This document shows, one piece after another, positions 1 to 8,065 of a DNA stretch of 15,222 nucleotides (position 1 is its first letter; every line of letters begins with the position of its first letter). This DNA comes from Solirubrobacterales bacterium (lineage in GTDB: Bacteria; Actinomycetota; Thermoleophilia; Solirubrobacterales; Solirubrobacteraceae): positions 1-15,222 of the forward strand of contig JACCYI010000073.1 in the NCBI GenBank assembly GCA_013696535.1, in the 5' to 3' direction. Both the position numbers and the translations under genes were made by a program. The notes under the pieces were generated by a model that saw nothing but the letters and a program-made list of their open reading frames with translations, was not told the origin of the DNA and searched no databases.

Positions 1-1
1 C

Positions 2-1195
2 CACTCGACCGTCGACGACATTCCCGGGATCTTTCACGCCTTCTCGATCGGCAGCGTCGGGTTGTGGGGCTACTTCCAACTCGTGTCGGACGGCAAGGTG
101 GCGTTCCTGTCGGTTCTCGCGTTCGCCGTCGCCGCCGCGTCGGCCATGGCCCTCATGCGCCACGGCGTGCGCGGCTTCGCGCAGCGGCTGATGGGTCCCG
201 AGCGGGTCCTCTTCATCGGTGCCGGAGCGACGACCGCTCTGCTCGAGCGCAGGATGTCCGACCTGCCCGGCTCCCATCTGAAGCCCGTCGGCGTCCTGGC
301 GCGCGACGACGATCCCTCGATCCCACTTTCGACGCCCGTGCTCGGGCGATTCGAGGCGGTCGATCTCGAAGGGGTCGTTCGCGCCCAATCGATCGACCGG
401 GTGGTGGCTTCAGGGTTCGCCCTCGGGCCGAACGATCGTCGCGACGACGAGACGCTCGACATGCTCCGCCGCTGCCGGCGGCTCGCGGTCAAGGTCAGCC
501 TCGTGCCGGCCGGCTCCGACGCCATCGGGTCAAGCGCCGAAGTCGACCACATCGGGGGTGTCACTGTGCTCGGCCTCAACCCGCCGGTGCTCTCACGTTC
601 AGCCGGGTCGGCCAAGCGTGCGGTGGACATCCTGGGGTCTGCCCTGCTGCTGATCATCGCGGCCCCGCTGCTGATGGTCATCGCCGGACTCGTCCGCGCC
701 ACGAGCCATGGCCCGGCCCTGTTCCGGCAGCAGCGCGTCGGGCGCGGCGGCCGCCGCTTCGAGGTCCTCAAGTTCCGCACGATGGTGGCCGGCGCCGAGC
801 AGCTGCGCGCGGCGCTGCTGTCAGAGTCAAAGGACCCGGATTGGCTCCTGCTCGACCGTGATCCGCGGGTCACCCGCGTGGGGCGCTTCCTGCGCAACTC
901 GAGCCTGGATGAGCTGCCCCAGCTCGTCAACGTGCTGCGAGGCGACATGAGCCTGGTCGGCCCACGGCCGCTGATCGTCGAGGAGGACGGCCGCCTCGGC
1001 GGATGGCACCGGACCCGGGTCGACCTCCTGCCCGGGATCACCGGGCCGTGGCAGGTGCTCGGCCGCACCAGCATCCCCTTCGAGGAGATGATCAAGCTCG
1101 ACTACCTCTACGTCACCAACTGGTCACTCTGGGGAGACGTCCGGCTCATCCTGCGAACCGTCCCCGCGGTCCTCTCCAGACAAGGTGTCAATTGA
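2..1195 (+). CDS. Polyprenyl-phosphate glycosyl-1-phosphate transferase (EPS initiating enzyme), 5' end cut by window
   Basis: This enzyme moves a sugar-1-phosphate from a nucleotide sugar onto undecaprenyl phosphate at the inner membrane face, the first step of repeat-unit synthesis. The frame is open to the left edge, giving a 397-residue C-terminal fragment; family members are usually about 450-500 residues, so the first membrane helices lie outside the window. An internal TTG at 62 is probably not the start, because the preceding residues fit the family. Visible parts in fragment numbering: a last N-terminal membrane segment near 32-52, a Rossmann-like CoA-binding_3 domain with VLFIGAG near 69-75, then the catalytic bacterial sugar transferase domain from KRAVDILG (205) with its membrane-embedded hairpin. 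The conserved SLDELPQL (301-308) holds the catalytic Asp/Glu pair, and LVGPRP follows at 318-323. The sugar cannot be read from sequence. It leads the plus-strand train and its stop overlaps the next start. Confidence 0.93.
   Translation, partial: HSTVDDIPGIFHAFSIGSVGLWGYFQLVSDGKVAFLSVLAFAVAAASAMALMRHGVRGFAQRLMGPERVLFIGAGATTALLERRMSDLPGSHLKPVGVLARDDDPSIPLSTPVLGRFEAVDLEGVVRAQSIDRVVASGFALGPNDRRDDETLDMLRRCRRLAVKVSLVPAGSDAIGSSAEVDHIGGVTVLGLNPPVLSRSAGSAKRAVDILGSALLLIIAAPLLMVIAGLVRATSHGPALFRQQRVGRGGRRFEVLKFRTMVAGAEQLRAALLSESKDPDWLLLDRDPRVTRVGRFLRNSSLDELPQLVNVLRGDMSLVGPRPLIVEEDGRLGGWHRTRVDLLPGITGPWQVLGRTSIPFEEMIKLDYLYVTNWSLWGDVRLILRTVPAVLSRQGVN
1182..1187 (+). promoter_or_regulatory. Candidate ribosome binding site for the toroid gene
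   Basis: The hexamer AAGGTG ends 4 bases before the TTG at 1192. It is a partial Shine-Dalgarno match and supports TTG 1192 as the start, which creates a TTGA overlap with the stop of the preceding transferase gene. Spacing is slightly short and the match is imperfect, so coupling to upstream translation may matter more. Confidence 0.4.
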
Positions 1196-2475
1196 CTCCC
1201 GCCACCCGGGCGCGATCGTCCGACGTTCTGCCCGGGGACTTCCCAGGCCGGCGGCCCGCGCCGAGCGGTTCCGGTGGATTGACCGCAGAGCAACTCGGCG
1301 GTTCCGGCGGATTGACCTCGGAGCAACTCGGCGGGCAGCTCGATCGCACCGAGCGCCACCTGCGCAAACAGGCGCTGCGAGGGTATGACCCGTACGACGC
1401 CTTGTGCTCGCCGCTGTTCCGGCTCCCGGTGCTGCGCAGCAACCGCCTGATCCGCTTCGGCTCCCAACAGACCGTCAAGCGGCTGCCGATCGACGTGCGG
1501 CCGCTGTTGCGCGTACCCGCGCAGCTCAACGCGGTGACCGTCGCCCTGGCGCTCCAGGGCTCGGCGTATCGCTCGCAAGTCGGCGACGGACCGGACGACC
1601 GCCGGGCCGAGGCCGAGCGGTGGGTGGCGCTCCTCGGCGGCCTCGTCTCGCCCGGGTGGAGCGGTGCGTGCTGGGGGTATCCGTTTGACTGGGAGGGCCG
1701 CTACACGTCGCTGCCGGCGAACACGCCGACTGTCGTCGCCACCGGGATGGTCGCCAACGCGCTGGCCGCCGCCGACGACGCCTTCGACCTACCCGAGGCC
1801 CGGGCGCTCATCCGCGGCGCGGCGGCCTTCGTCCTCAATGATCTCCAACGCTCGGCGGGCGACGACGGGTCCTTCTGCTGGTCCTACTCGCCGCTGGACC
1901 ACCAGGTCGTCCTCAACGCCACGCTCAAGGGCTCGCGCCTGCTCGCCCAGGCCCACGGGCGCGGCGCCGATGGCGATGTTCTCGAGCCGGCCGCCCGATC
2001 GGCGCGATTCGTGATCAACCACCAGGCTTTGTCGGGTGCCTGGCCATACGCGGTGGGCGACACCCGGCGCTGGGCCGACAATTTCCATACGGGGTACGTC
2101 CTCGAGTGCCTCGCCGAGTATCGACGGCTCAGCGGGGACTTCGGGGTGAGCGCCGCGCTCGCCCGCGGATGGGGCTACTATCGCGGGAACTTCTTCGCCG
2201 AGGACTCGACGCCGAAGTACTACGACGATCGTGTCCTCCCGATCGACGCCACGGCCTGCGCCCAGTCCGTGATCACACTCTGCGCCTTCGGCGATGTGGA
2301 GACGGCGGCGCGAGCGGCCGCGAGGAGCGTCGCGCTGCTCGGGCTTCCGGACGGCTCCTTCGCCTATCAGCGGCGCGCCCGCCGGCTCGTCCGCATCCCT
2401 TTCCTGCGCTGGTCGACCGCATGGATGTACTGCGCCCTCGCCAGGCTGTCCGTCGACCTCATGGTGGCGCGTTGA
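1192..2475 (+). CDS. Alpha/alpha-toroid (terpenoid cyclase/prenyltransferase-fold-like) protein of the EPS cluster, function unknown
   Basis: A 427-residue soluble protein with no signal peptide or membrane helix. I chose TTG 1192 because it overlaps the previous stop (TTGA) and has a partial RBS. Residues 1-50 are low in complexity and carry a duplicated 11-residue unit; the conserved body begins near GYDPYDALCSPLF (64-76). Further family-like blocks are CWGYPFDWEGR, TPTVVATGMVANAL, FCWSYSPLD and DNFHTGYVLECLAEY, separated by regularly spaced helices, as expected for an alpha/alpha-barrel repeat protein. From memory, relatives occur in polysaccharide loci and are often mislabelled delta-aminolevulinic acid dehydratase. 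No catalytic residues can be assigned. Tight coupling to the DUF354 and oxidoreductase genes suggests a shared task, perhaps sugar modification or a scaffold for it. The family call is moderately sure; the function is unknown. In-frame TTG codons at 1279 and 1312 are alternative starts. Confidence 0.75.
   Translation: MTPATRARSSDVLPGDFPGRRPAPSGSGGLTAEQLGGSGGLTSEQLGGQLDRTERHLRKQALRGYDPYDALCSPLFRLPVLRSNRLIRFGSQQTVKRLPIDVRPLLRVPAQLNAVTVALALQGSAYRSQVGDGPDDRRAEAERWVALLGGLVSPGWSGACWGYPFDWEGRYTSLPANTPTVVATGMVANALAAADDAFDLPEARALIRGAAAFVLNDLQRSAGDDGSFCWSYSPLDHQVVLNATLKGSRLLAQAHGRGADGDVLEPAARSARFVINHQALSGAWPYAVGDTRRWADNFHTGYVLECLAEYRRLSGDFGVSAALARGWGYYRGNFFAEDSTPKYYDDRVLPIDATACAQSVITLCAFGDVETAARAAARSVALLGLPDGSFAYQRRARRLVRIPFLRWSTAWMYCALARLSVDLMVAR
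1267..1332 (+). repeat. Two tandem copies of a 33-bp in-frame unit
   Basis: Copies at 1267-1299 and 1300-1332 encode GSGGLTAEQLG and GSGGLTSEQLG. They differ at only three bases (GGT/GGC, and GCA/TCG which accounts for two). The following GGQL at 1333 resembles a degenerate third start of the unit. The high identity suggests a recent duplication in the poorly conserved N-terminus of the toroid protein. Confidence 0.95.
2463..2467 (+). promoter_or_regulatory. Candidate ribosome binding site for the DUF354 gene
   Basis: GGTGG lies 4 bases upstream of the TTG at 2472. It is a weak Shine-Dalgarno match, but no ATG or GTG in this frame lies nearby, and the protein begins exactly where DUF354 members do, so TTG 2472 is the best start. 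Confidence 0.35.
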
Positions 2476-3494
2476 AGGCCTGGATCGACATCGACAATCC
2501 ACCTCAGGTCCAGTACCTCGCGCCCTTCATCAAGGCCTTCGAGCAACGGGGGCACGAGGTCGTCGTAACCGCTCGGGACTATGGGATCACGACCCAGCTG
2601 CTGGCGGCGGGTGGCATCCGCCATCGCCTCGTCGGTCGCGAGTTCAGCCCTTCCCGCCTCGGCAAGGTCGGGGGCACCGCCGCCCGGGCGCTGCAACTCG
2701 CGGCCTCCTTCGCCCGCACGACGAATCCCTCCATGCTGCTGAGCACCTCGCGGTCGGGCGTCATGGCGGCCTGGCTCCTGGGCGTGCCCTCCTTCATGGT
2801 GCTCGACTACGAGCACGCGGAAGTCCGTTCATTCCGGGCCTTCGGCACGACCGTCATGCACCCCGGGGTCATCGACGGAGCGGTCTTCGCAGCCAAGGGA
2901 TTCGCTTCCGAGCGGCTCGTCCCGTTCAACGGACTCAAAGAGGACATCAGCTTCGCGGGCCGCGACCTCGGCGCGGTTGCAGCGCACGACTTCGGCGTGC
3001 CCCGAGACGGCGAGGCCCTCGTACTGGTCCGCCCGCCGTCCGAGACCACCCACTACAGGCGGACGGAATCGCTCGACCTCACGCGCGACGTGATGGCCAG
3101 GCTGGCGGCCGATCCGGCCGTCCGGGTGGTGTTCTCGCCCCGTCACGCCCACCAGGTGGTCGAGCTGCGGAGTCACTCATGGCGCAACGAGCCGATCGTC
3201 GTCGAGCGCCCGATCGAGTTCGTCGCCCTGCTCAAGGGCGTCGATTCGGTCGTCGCCGCCGGTGGAACGATGCTCCGCGAGGCGGCTTACCTCGGCTTGC
3301 CGGCCATCAGCCTCTTCCGCAGCGAGACGGGTGCGGTGGACCGCTGGCTCGAGGACCTCGGCGCGGTCACGATGGTGAGCCGGGCCGCCGAGCTCGACCG
3401 TGTCCAGTGGAGACGGGGCACGCGCGAGCCGCGCTTCGCGCATCACCCTGAAGTGGTCGAGGAGCTCACGGAGCGAATGGTGGGAGTGAGATGA
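2472..3494 (+). CDS. DUF354 family protein, GT-B-like (glycosyltransferase or epimerase-like)
   Basis: A 340-residue protein matching DUF354 in length and at both ends. It opens with KAWIDIDNPPQVQYLAPFIK, the family's signature first strand and loop, followed by RGHEVVVTARD. The C-terminal half contains AAGGTMLREAAYLGLPAISL near 262-281, which in GT-B proteins forms the nucleotide-sugar binding loop. The family is related in fold to UDP-GlcNAc 2-epimerase and MurG-like glycosyltransferases, but its reaction has, to my knowledge, not been settled. There is no signal peptide, so it acts in the cytoplasm. The start is TTG 2472, which overlaps the toroid stop (TTGA). Its own stop overlaps the ATG of the oxidoreductase (ATGA). 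A role as a second glycosyltransferase, or in nucleotide-sugar conversion for the repeat unit, is inferred from context. Frame continuity upstream of 2472 is antisense-type shadowing inside the toroid gene, not real coding sequence. Confidence 0.85.
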   Translation: MKAWIDIDNPPQVQYLAPFIKAFEQRGHEVVVTARDYGITTQLLAAGGIRHRLVGREFSPSRLGKVGGTAARALQLAASFARTTNPSMLLSTSRSGVMAAWLLGVPSFMVLDYEHAEVRSFRAFGTTVMHPGVIDGAVFAAKGFASERLVPFNGLKEDISFAGRDLGAVAAHDFGVPRDGEALVLVRPPSETTHYRRTESLDLTRDVMARLAADPAVRVVFSPRHAHQVVELRSHSWRNEPIVVERPIEFVALLKGVDSVVAAGGTMLREAAYLGLPAISLFRSETGAVDRWLEDLGAVTMVSRAAELDRVQWRRGTREPRFAHHPEVVEELTERMVGVR

Positions 3495-5614
3495 AGCAGG
3501 TCACCCAGCGGCTTCGCGACGGCCGGATCGATGTCCTCGACGTCCCCGTTCCGACGCTGACCGACGAGACGGTCCTGATCGACATCCGGGCGAGCCTGCT
3601 CAGCGCCGGCACCGAGCGCAGCAAGGTCGCCACGAGCCGCCAGAGCCTCGTCGGCAAGGCGCGCTCGCGCCCCGATCAGGTGCGGCAGGTGATCGAGAAG
3701 GCACGGAGGGACGGAATCGGCGAGACGGTGGGTACCGTCCGCGCTCGACTCGAGCAGCCCTCTGCCATCGGCTACTCGGCAGCCGGGGTGGCGATCGCGG
3801 TCGGACGGCGCGTGCCGGACATCCGGCCCGGCGACCGCGTCGCCTGCGGCGGCGGCGACTACGCGGTCCACGCCGAGATCGATCTGGTGCCGGGCAACCT
3901 GTGCGTGCCGCTCGCGCCCGGCGTGACCTTCGAGCAGGGCGCCTTCGCCACCGTCGGCAGCATCGCCATGCACGGCGTGCGACAGGCCGACGTCCGGCTG
4001 GGGGAGCGTGTGGCGGTCATCGGCCTCGGCCTCGTCGGGCAACTGTGCGGACAGCTTCTGCGCGCCTCGGGCTGCACGGTCGTCGGTGTGGATCTCTCAC
4101 CCGAGCTGGTCGAACGGGCGGTGACGATGGGAGCCGCCGACGAGGCCCATGAGCGCAGCACGATGCCCATGCGCCCTCAGGAATGCGACGCCGTGATCGT
4201 CACCGCCGCGACACCCTCGTCAGATCCCGCCGAGCTCGCCGCGCTTCTCTGCCGCGACCGGGGCCGCGTCGTCATCGTCGGCGACGTCGGGATGGATCTC
4301 CCGCGACCGCCGTTCTATGAGAAGGAGCTCGAGCTGCGCCTGTCGCGCTCCTACGGGCCCGGACGCTACGACCGCGCCTACGAGGAGCACGGGATCGACT
4401 ACCCGATCGGGTACGTCCGGTGGACCGAGCGACGCAACATGGCCGCGGTCGTCGACCTCCTGGCCGCCGGAAGGCTCCGCGTCGACCCGCTGATCAGCGC
4501 GCGCATCGACATCGCCGTCGCATCCGAGGCCTACGACCGCCTCCTGGATCCCGGCGTTTCACCGCTGGGGCTCATCCTTACCTACGGGGAATCGGAGAGG
4601 TCGACCCCCGATCCCCCCCACCGCCCGAACCGACCGGATCTCACCGCGGGCACGCCGACGGCAGGAATCATCGGCGCCGGGAGCTTCGCCCAGCGCCTCC
4701 TCATCCCAGCTCTGCGGGAGACCGGGTTCGCGCTCGGCCGGGTGGCGAGCGGCTCGGGACTGTCGGCCCGCACAGCGGCCGACCGCTTCGGCTTCGACCG
4801 AGCAACCACCAGCGACCAGATCTTCGACGACCCGGGCGTGGACCTGGTCGTCATCGCGACACGCCACTCGAGCCACGCGCAGCTGGCGGCCCGCGCCCTG
4901 CGGGCCGGGAAGTCCGTCTTCGTCGAGAAGCCCCCGTGTTTGACCGTCGCGGAGCTCGCCGAGCTCAAAGCGGCGCGAGTCGAGAGCGGATGCACGCTCA
5001 CCGTGGGCTTCAACCGGCGGCACGCCGAGCTGTCTCGCACCCTGAAGACCTTCATCCACGCCCGTGACGCGCCGAAGGAGCTCCATCTCCGAGTGGCGGC
5101 AGGGCCGCTGCCCGCCGGACACTGGCTCAACGATCTCGACGAGGGCGGGGGACGGCTTCTGGGCGAGGGATGTCACTTCGTGGACTTCGCCTGCTGGTTC
5201 ATGGGATCACTTCCCGAGCAACTGACCTGTCAGTGCCCGGGCCTGGGAGTCCCGATGGCGGCGGCACAGCGCTTCGTTCTCACCATGACCTTCGCGCGCG
5301 ACTCCATCGCGACGGTGAGCTACGGCTCAGAGTCCGCGGTGGGCGTGGGAAAGGAGTGGTTCGAGGCGCACTCCGGCGGGCGCTCCGCAACGCTCGACGA
5401 CTTTCGCGAGGTCGTGCTGATGGACGGCGGACGCCGTCGCCGGCACCGCGATCGCCGGCGCGACAAGGGTCACGTCGCCCAGTTCCGTGCCCTGCGGAGC
5501 AGGTTGGCCTCGGGCGAGCCGATCGAGTCGCCCGATCACCTCGACACGATGGGCGTGACACTGGCCGCCCTACGATCCGCCGAGAGCGCCGGAACGATCG
5601 ATCCCCGTGGATGA
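3491..5614 (+). CDS. Bi-domain oxidoreductase: MDR dehydrogenase fused to Gfo/Idh/MocA dehydrogenase
   Basis: A 707-residue cytoplasmic fusion. Residues 1 to about 365 are a medium-chain dehydrogenase/reductase with nucleotide loop GLGLVG (178-183). Residues about 388-700 are a Gfo/Idh/MocA oxidoreductase with GAGSFA (395-400), the VEKP motif with catalytic-type Lys480, and GEGCHFVD (558-565) supplying a His. The MDR half lacks the usual zinc ligands: LLSAGTERS (36-44) stands where the Cys motif is expected, and IGYSAAG (93-99) replaces the usual GHE. Such SAGTE forms occur in zinc-independent MDR relatives. Proteins of this fusion type recur in polysaccharide loci; a nucleotide-sugar or lipid-linked-sugar oxidation/reduction is likely, but the substrate is unknown. 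ATG 3491 is preceded by GGGAG (3482-3486) and overlaps the DUF354 stop. The stop overlaps the next start by 8 bp. Confidence 0.9.
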   Translation: MKQVTQRLRDGRIDVLDVPVPTLTDETVLIDIRASLLSAGTERSKVATSRQSLVGKARSRPDQVRQVIEKARRDGIGETVGTVRARLEQPSAIGYSAAGVAIAVGRRVPDIRPGDRVACGGGDYAVHAEIDLVPGNLCVPLAPGVTFEQGAFATVGSIAMHGVRQADVRLGERVAVIGLGLVGQLCGQLLRASGCTVVGVDLSPELVERAVTMGAADEAHERSTMPMRPQECDAVIVTAATPSSDPAELAALLCRDRGRVVIVGDVGMDLPRPPFYEKELELRLSRSYGPGRYDRAYEEHGIDYPIGYVRWTERRNMAAVVDLLAAGRLRVDPLISARIDIAVASEAYDRLLDPGVSPLGLILTYGESERSTPDPPHRPNRPDLTAGTPTAGIIGAGSFAQRLLIPALRETGFALGRVASGSGLSARTAADRFGFDRATTSDQIFDDPGVDLVVIATRHSSHAQLAARALRAGKSVFVEKPPCLTVAELAELKAARVESGCTLTVGFNRRHAELSRTLKTFIHARDAPKELHLRVAAGPLPAGHWLNDLDEGGGRLLGEGCHFVDFACWFMGSLPEQLTCQCPGLGVPMAAAQRFVLTMTFARDSIATVSYGSESAVGVGKEWFEAHSGGRSATLDDFREVVLMDGGRRRRHRDRRRDKGHVAQFRALRSRLASGEPIESPDHLDTMGVTLAALRSAESAGTIDPRG

Positions 5615-6722
5615 GGATCGGGAGGCGGCCGACGTGCTGGTGGTGGGTCCGCTCGCCCCTCCCCGCGGCGGCGTCTCCACGCATCTCGACCAACTCCTGG
5701 GACTGCTCCCAGAGCACGGCCTCTCCATCGCCGCGCTCAATCACCGCTCCGCCGCCGAGACGCCCGTGGTGCTCGCGGGCCTGCATCGAAATCCGCTGCG
5801 GTACTGGTGGCACCTGCGGCGACCGAGGGGTCGCCTGGTGCACTACCACTTCTCGCGGCTCGATGACCTCGTCGCGGTGGCCGGGGCGCGACGGAGACTC
5901 GACGAGTGCCCGTTCGTCCTCACGGTTCACGGCAACAAGCTGGCGGACAGCCTGGAGTCGACCAACCTCATCCGGCGTCGTGCGGCCCGCGGGGCGCTGA
6001 AGCGGTTCGACGCGGTCATCGCCGTGAGCCCGAGGATCGCCGCCGGCCTTGAGCCCTACGTCGACAGCGGGCGTCTCTCAGTGGTGCCCGCGTACCTGCG
6101 TGGTGCGCAGGGGCCGGGCGAGCTCTCTGATCAAGCGGCGCAACTGGTCGAGACAGGGAGCCCGACCCTCGTGGTCTCCGCCTACCAGATTGCCTTCCTC
6201 GACGACGGCTCAGACCTCTATGGGATAGACAGCTCGATCGGCGCGTTCATCGAGCTCGGCGCCCGCCACCCGGCGCTCGCGCTCCTCATCTTCGTGGCCA
6301 AGCCCGTGCGTGGACGGCGCGCTAGGCGGTTCATGGCGGAGCAGCGGCGACGGCTTGCCGACGCGGGCTCGGAGCAGCGATTCGCCGTCTGCATCGGAGA
6401 ACCCCTGACGCCCGTCTTCGCACACGACGTGATCTACCTGCGTCCCAGCCGCCGCGACGGCGATGCGATCAGCGTGCGCGAGGCCCTCGCCGCCGGTGTG
6501 CCGGTGATCGCCACCGACGTCGCCCATCGTCCCGCGAGCGTCCGTCTCGTGCCCGCTGGTGATCCCGAAGCCCTGGCCGCGTCCGTCTCTGATGCGATCG
6601 GATCGCGCGCAAACAACCCGGGCGACGACGGGGTCGCCGGCGGGGACGGCTACCTGGCCGGCGTGCTCGACGTCTACGCCCGCCTCCTCAAATCCCCCGC
6701 GGGCGACGACGATGCCAGATGA
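5607..6722 (+). CDS. GT4-type glycosyltransferase (GT-B fold)
   Basis: A 371-residue cytosolic glycosyltransferase that probably adds a sugar to the lipid-linked repeat unit. The N-terminal domain starts with VLVVGPLAPPRGGVSTHL (10-27), the glycine-rich acceptor loop of GT4 enzymes, and has FVLTVHGNK (103-111). The C-terminal donor domain carries DGDAISVREALAAGVPVIAT (284-303). This is the family's E-x7-E element, but with Asp284 at the first position and Glu292 at the second. The GTG at 5607 is the start: it is the only start codon in this frame near the upstream stop, and it overlaps the oxidoreductase gene by 8 bp. No clear Shine-Dalgarno sequence is present, so translation probably depends on coupling. 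Donor and acceptor sugars cannot be told. The last 40 residues are low-complexity and acidic. Confidence 0.88.
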   Translation: MDEDREAADVLVVGPLAPPRGGVSTHLDQLLGLLPEHGLSIAALNHRSAAETPVVLAGLHRNPLRYWWHLRRPRGRLVHYHFSRLDDLVAVAGARRRLDECPFVLTVHGNKLADSLESTNLIRRRAARGALKRFDAVIAVSPRIAAGLEPYVDSGRLSVVPAYLRGAQGPGELSDQAAQLVETGSPTLVVSAYQIAFLDDGSDLYGIDSSIGAFIELGARHPALALLIFVAKPVRGRRARRFMAEQRRRLADAGSEQRFAVCIGEPLTPVFAHDVIYLRPSRRDGDAISVREALAAGVPVIATDVAHRPASVRLVPAGDPEALAASVSDAIGSRANNPGDDGVAGGDGYLAGVLDVYARLLKSPAGDDDAR

Positions 6723-8065
6723 GGCCGGTGCGCTTGTCGGAGTTCCGGCGCGGCCTCCTGACCACCTCGTTCGCCGACGTCGTCGCGCGCCTGCTGGGCG
6801 CCGCGACGGTACTGCTCCTCGTCCGCAGGCTCAAGGTCGGCGACTACGCGTTCATGACGCTGTTTCTCGCTCTGGGTCAGTTCCTCGCCAGCGCCGCCGG
6901 CAGCGGCATGCGGATGCACTATCTCCGCACACAGGCCGAGATCGTGTCCCGAGGCCCTGGCTCGACCGCCGTCCCTGGTCTCGAGTTCGGCACAGTGGTG
7001 CGCCGGCAGATCGGAACCACCCTCGTGGTTGCGGCGCTGGGGGTCATGGTCTCGCTCGCCCTCGATCTTCGCGCCGCCGGAGCCGCCCTCGCGACGATCT
7101 GCGCGCTCGCCGGCCTCTATGCCGTCGGGCACTCGGGCTTCGAGCTCGTGATCATGCACCATCAGGCGTGCAAGCGGTTCTCGGCGGCTGGGGTCGTCTC
7201 CGTGACGCGCAACGGCGTGATACTGGCTCTCAGCCTCCTTCCGGTCTTCATCACAGCGGCTGCCGGAGGAAGCACGGTGGCGGGTCTCTACGCCCTCGGC
7301 CTGATCGTCGGCGCCGCCGTGCTCCTCCGTCCGGTCCTGCGCGCGCAGAAGCGCCTGCGCTCGGCTCGAGCCGCCCACCAGGCGGCCGACGGCTCCATCG
7401 GATGGCTGACCGCCTACTTCGTGGCAGCGGCGCTGTTCGCCTACGCGGGCGTCTTCGTGGTCGGATCTCTGCTCAGCCGGTACGACGTCGCCGCGTTCGG
7501 TTCCGCGCAGCGGTACTTCGCCATCGCGCTCGGCGCCTTCCCCGCGCTCCTGGCCGTGCTGCGCGTCCGGTCCAGCCAGGTGGACGTGATCGAGAGCGCC
7601 GGGGCGCAGCGACGAATCCTGACCCGCTGGTTCCGGCTGGCACCGATCCCCGCGGGCGTGGTCCTCGGCCTCGCCGCGTGGTTCGCCGACGACCTCGTCC
7701 GCGCGGCCGACGGTGGCCGCTACCCGGGTTCGGCGGGTGTCCTGCGGCTGCTCCTGGTGCTGGCCTTCCTCACGTACCTCACCGCGCCGGTCGCGGCGGT
7801 CCTCATGGCCCAGTGCCGCTACCGGCCGTTGGCCCTGAGCATGGGAGTCGCCGCGGTGGCCAACGTCGGGCTCGGCATGGCCTCCGCCGCCGCCTGGGGC
7901 GCCGCCGGAGTAGCTGGAGCGACAACGGTCGTCTTCGCCGGGCTCTGCCTCTTTCAGGCGTGGCTGGTGTTCACCCCTCAGGTCTCTCGCGAACCCGCCG
8001 GCGTCCGAGGCCAGAGTGTTCGCAGCGGCATCTACGTGCCCGACGGTGAAGGGGTGAGCGGGTGA
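6719..8065 (+). CDS. Wzx-like polysaccharide repeat-unit flippase (MOP superfamily)
   Basis: A 448-residue multi-spanning membrane protein. About twelve hydrophobic helices run from near residue 12 to near 425, separated by short loops rich in Arg, the expected layout of a Wzx/MATE-like flippase that moves undecaprenyl-linked repeat units across the membrane. The N-terminus, [18 protein letters not shown], followed by [18 protein letters not shown], resembles the first two helices of polysaccharide_synt-type exporters, including the common L-x-vgdYa pattern. It contains no charged cluster suggesting a polymerase. ATG 6719 overlaps the GT4 stop in an ATGA junction. A soluble, poorly conserved tail of about 25 residues ends the protein. 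Assignment to flippase rather than to another MOP transporter rests on membrane topology and on the neighbours. Confidence 0.83.
   Translation: MRPVRLSEFRRGLLTTSFADVVARLLGAATVLLLVRRLKVGDYAFMTLFLALGQFLASAAGSGMRMHYLRTQAEIVSRGPGSTAVPGLEFGTVVRRQIGTTLVVAALGVMVSLALDLRAAGAALATICALAGLYAVGHSGFELVIMHHQACKRFSAAGVVSVTRNGVILALSLLPVFITAAAGGSTVAGLYALGLIVGAAVLLRPVLRAQKRLRSARAAHQAADGSIGWLTAYFVAAALFAYAGVFVVGSLLSRYDVAAFGSAQRYFAIALGAFPALLAVLRVRSSQVDVIESAGAQRRILTRWFRLAPIPAGVVLGLAAWFADDLVRAADGGRYPGSAGVLRLLLVLAFLTYLTAPVAAVLMAQCRYRPLALSMGVAAVANVGLGMASAAAWGAAGVAGATTVVFAGLCLFQAWLVFTPQVSREPAGVRGQSVRSGIYVPDGEGVSG

Noticed and set aside
1003..1191. Upstream extension of the toroid frame into the transferase gene
   Set aside because: The residues are Arg/Pro-rich shadow sequence of the conserved sugar transferase domain; TTG 1192 at the stop overlap is more plausible.
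2106..2471. Upstream extension of the DUF354 frame
   Set aside because: It overlaps the toroid gene's conserved C-terminal half and is Arg-rich shadow sequence; DUF354 members begin with the residues coded from 2472.
1192..2475. Delta-aminolevulinic acid dehydratase as the toroid gene's product
   Set aside because: This is a label I recall for relatives, but there is no TIM-barrel ALAD signature or catalytic lysine pair, and the context is polysaccharide synthesis, so it is probably a carried-over misannotation.
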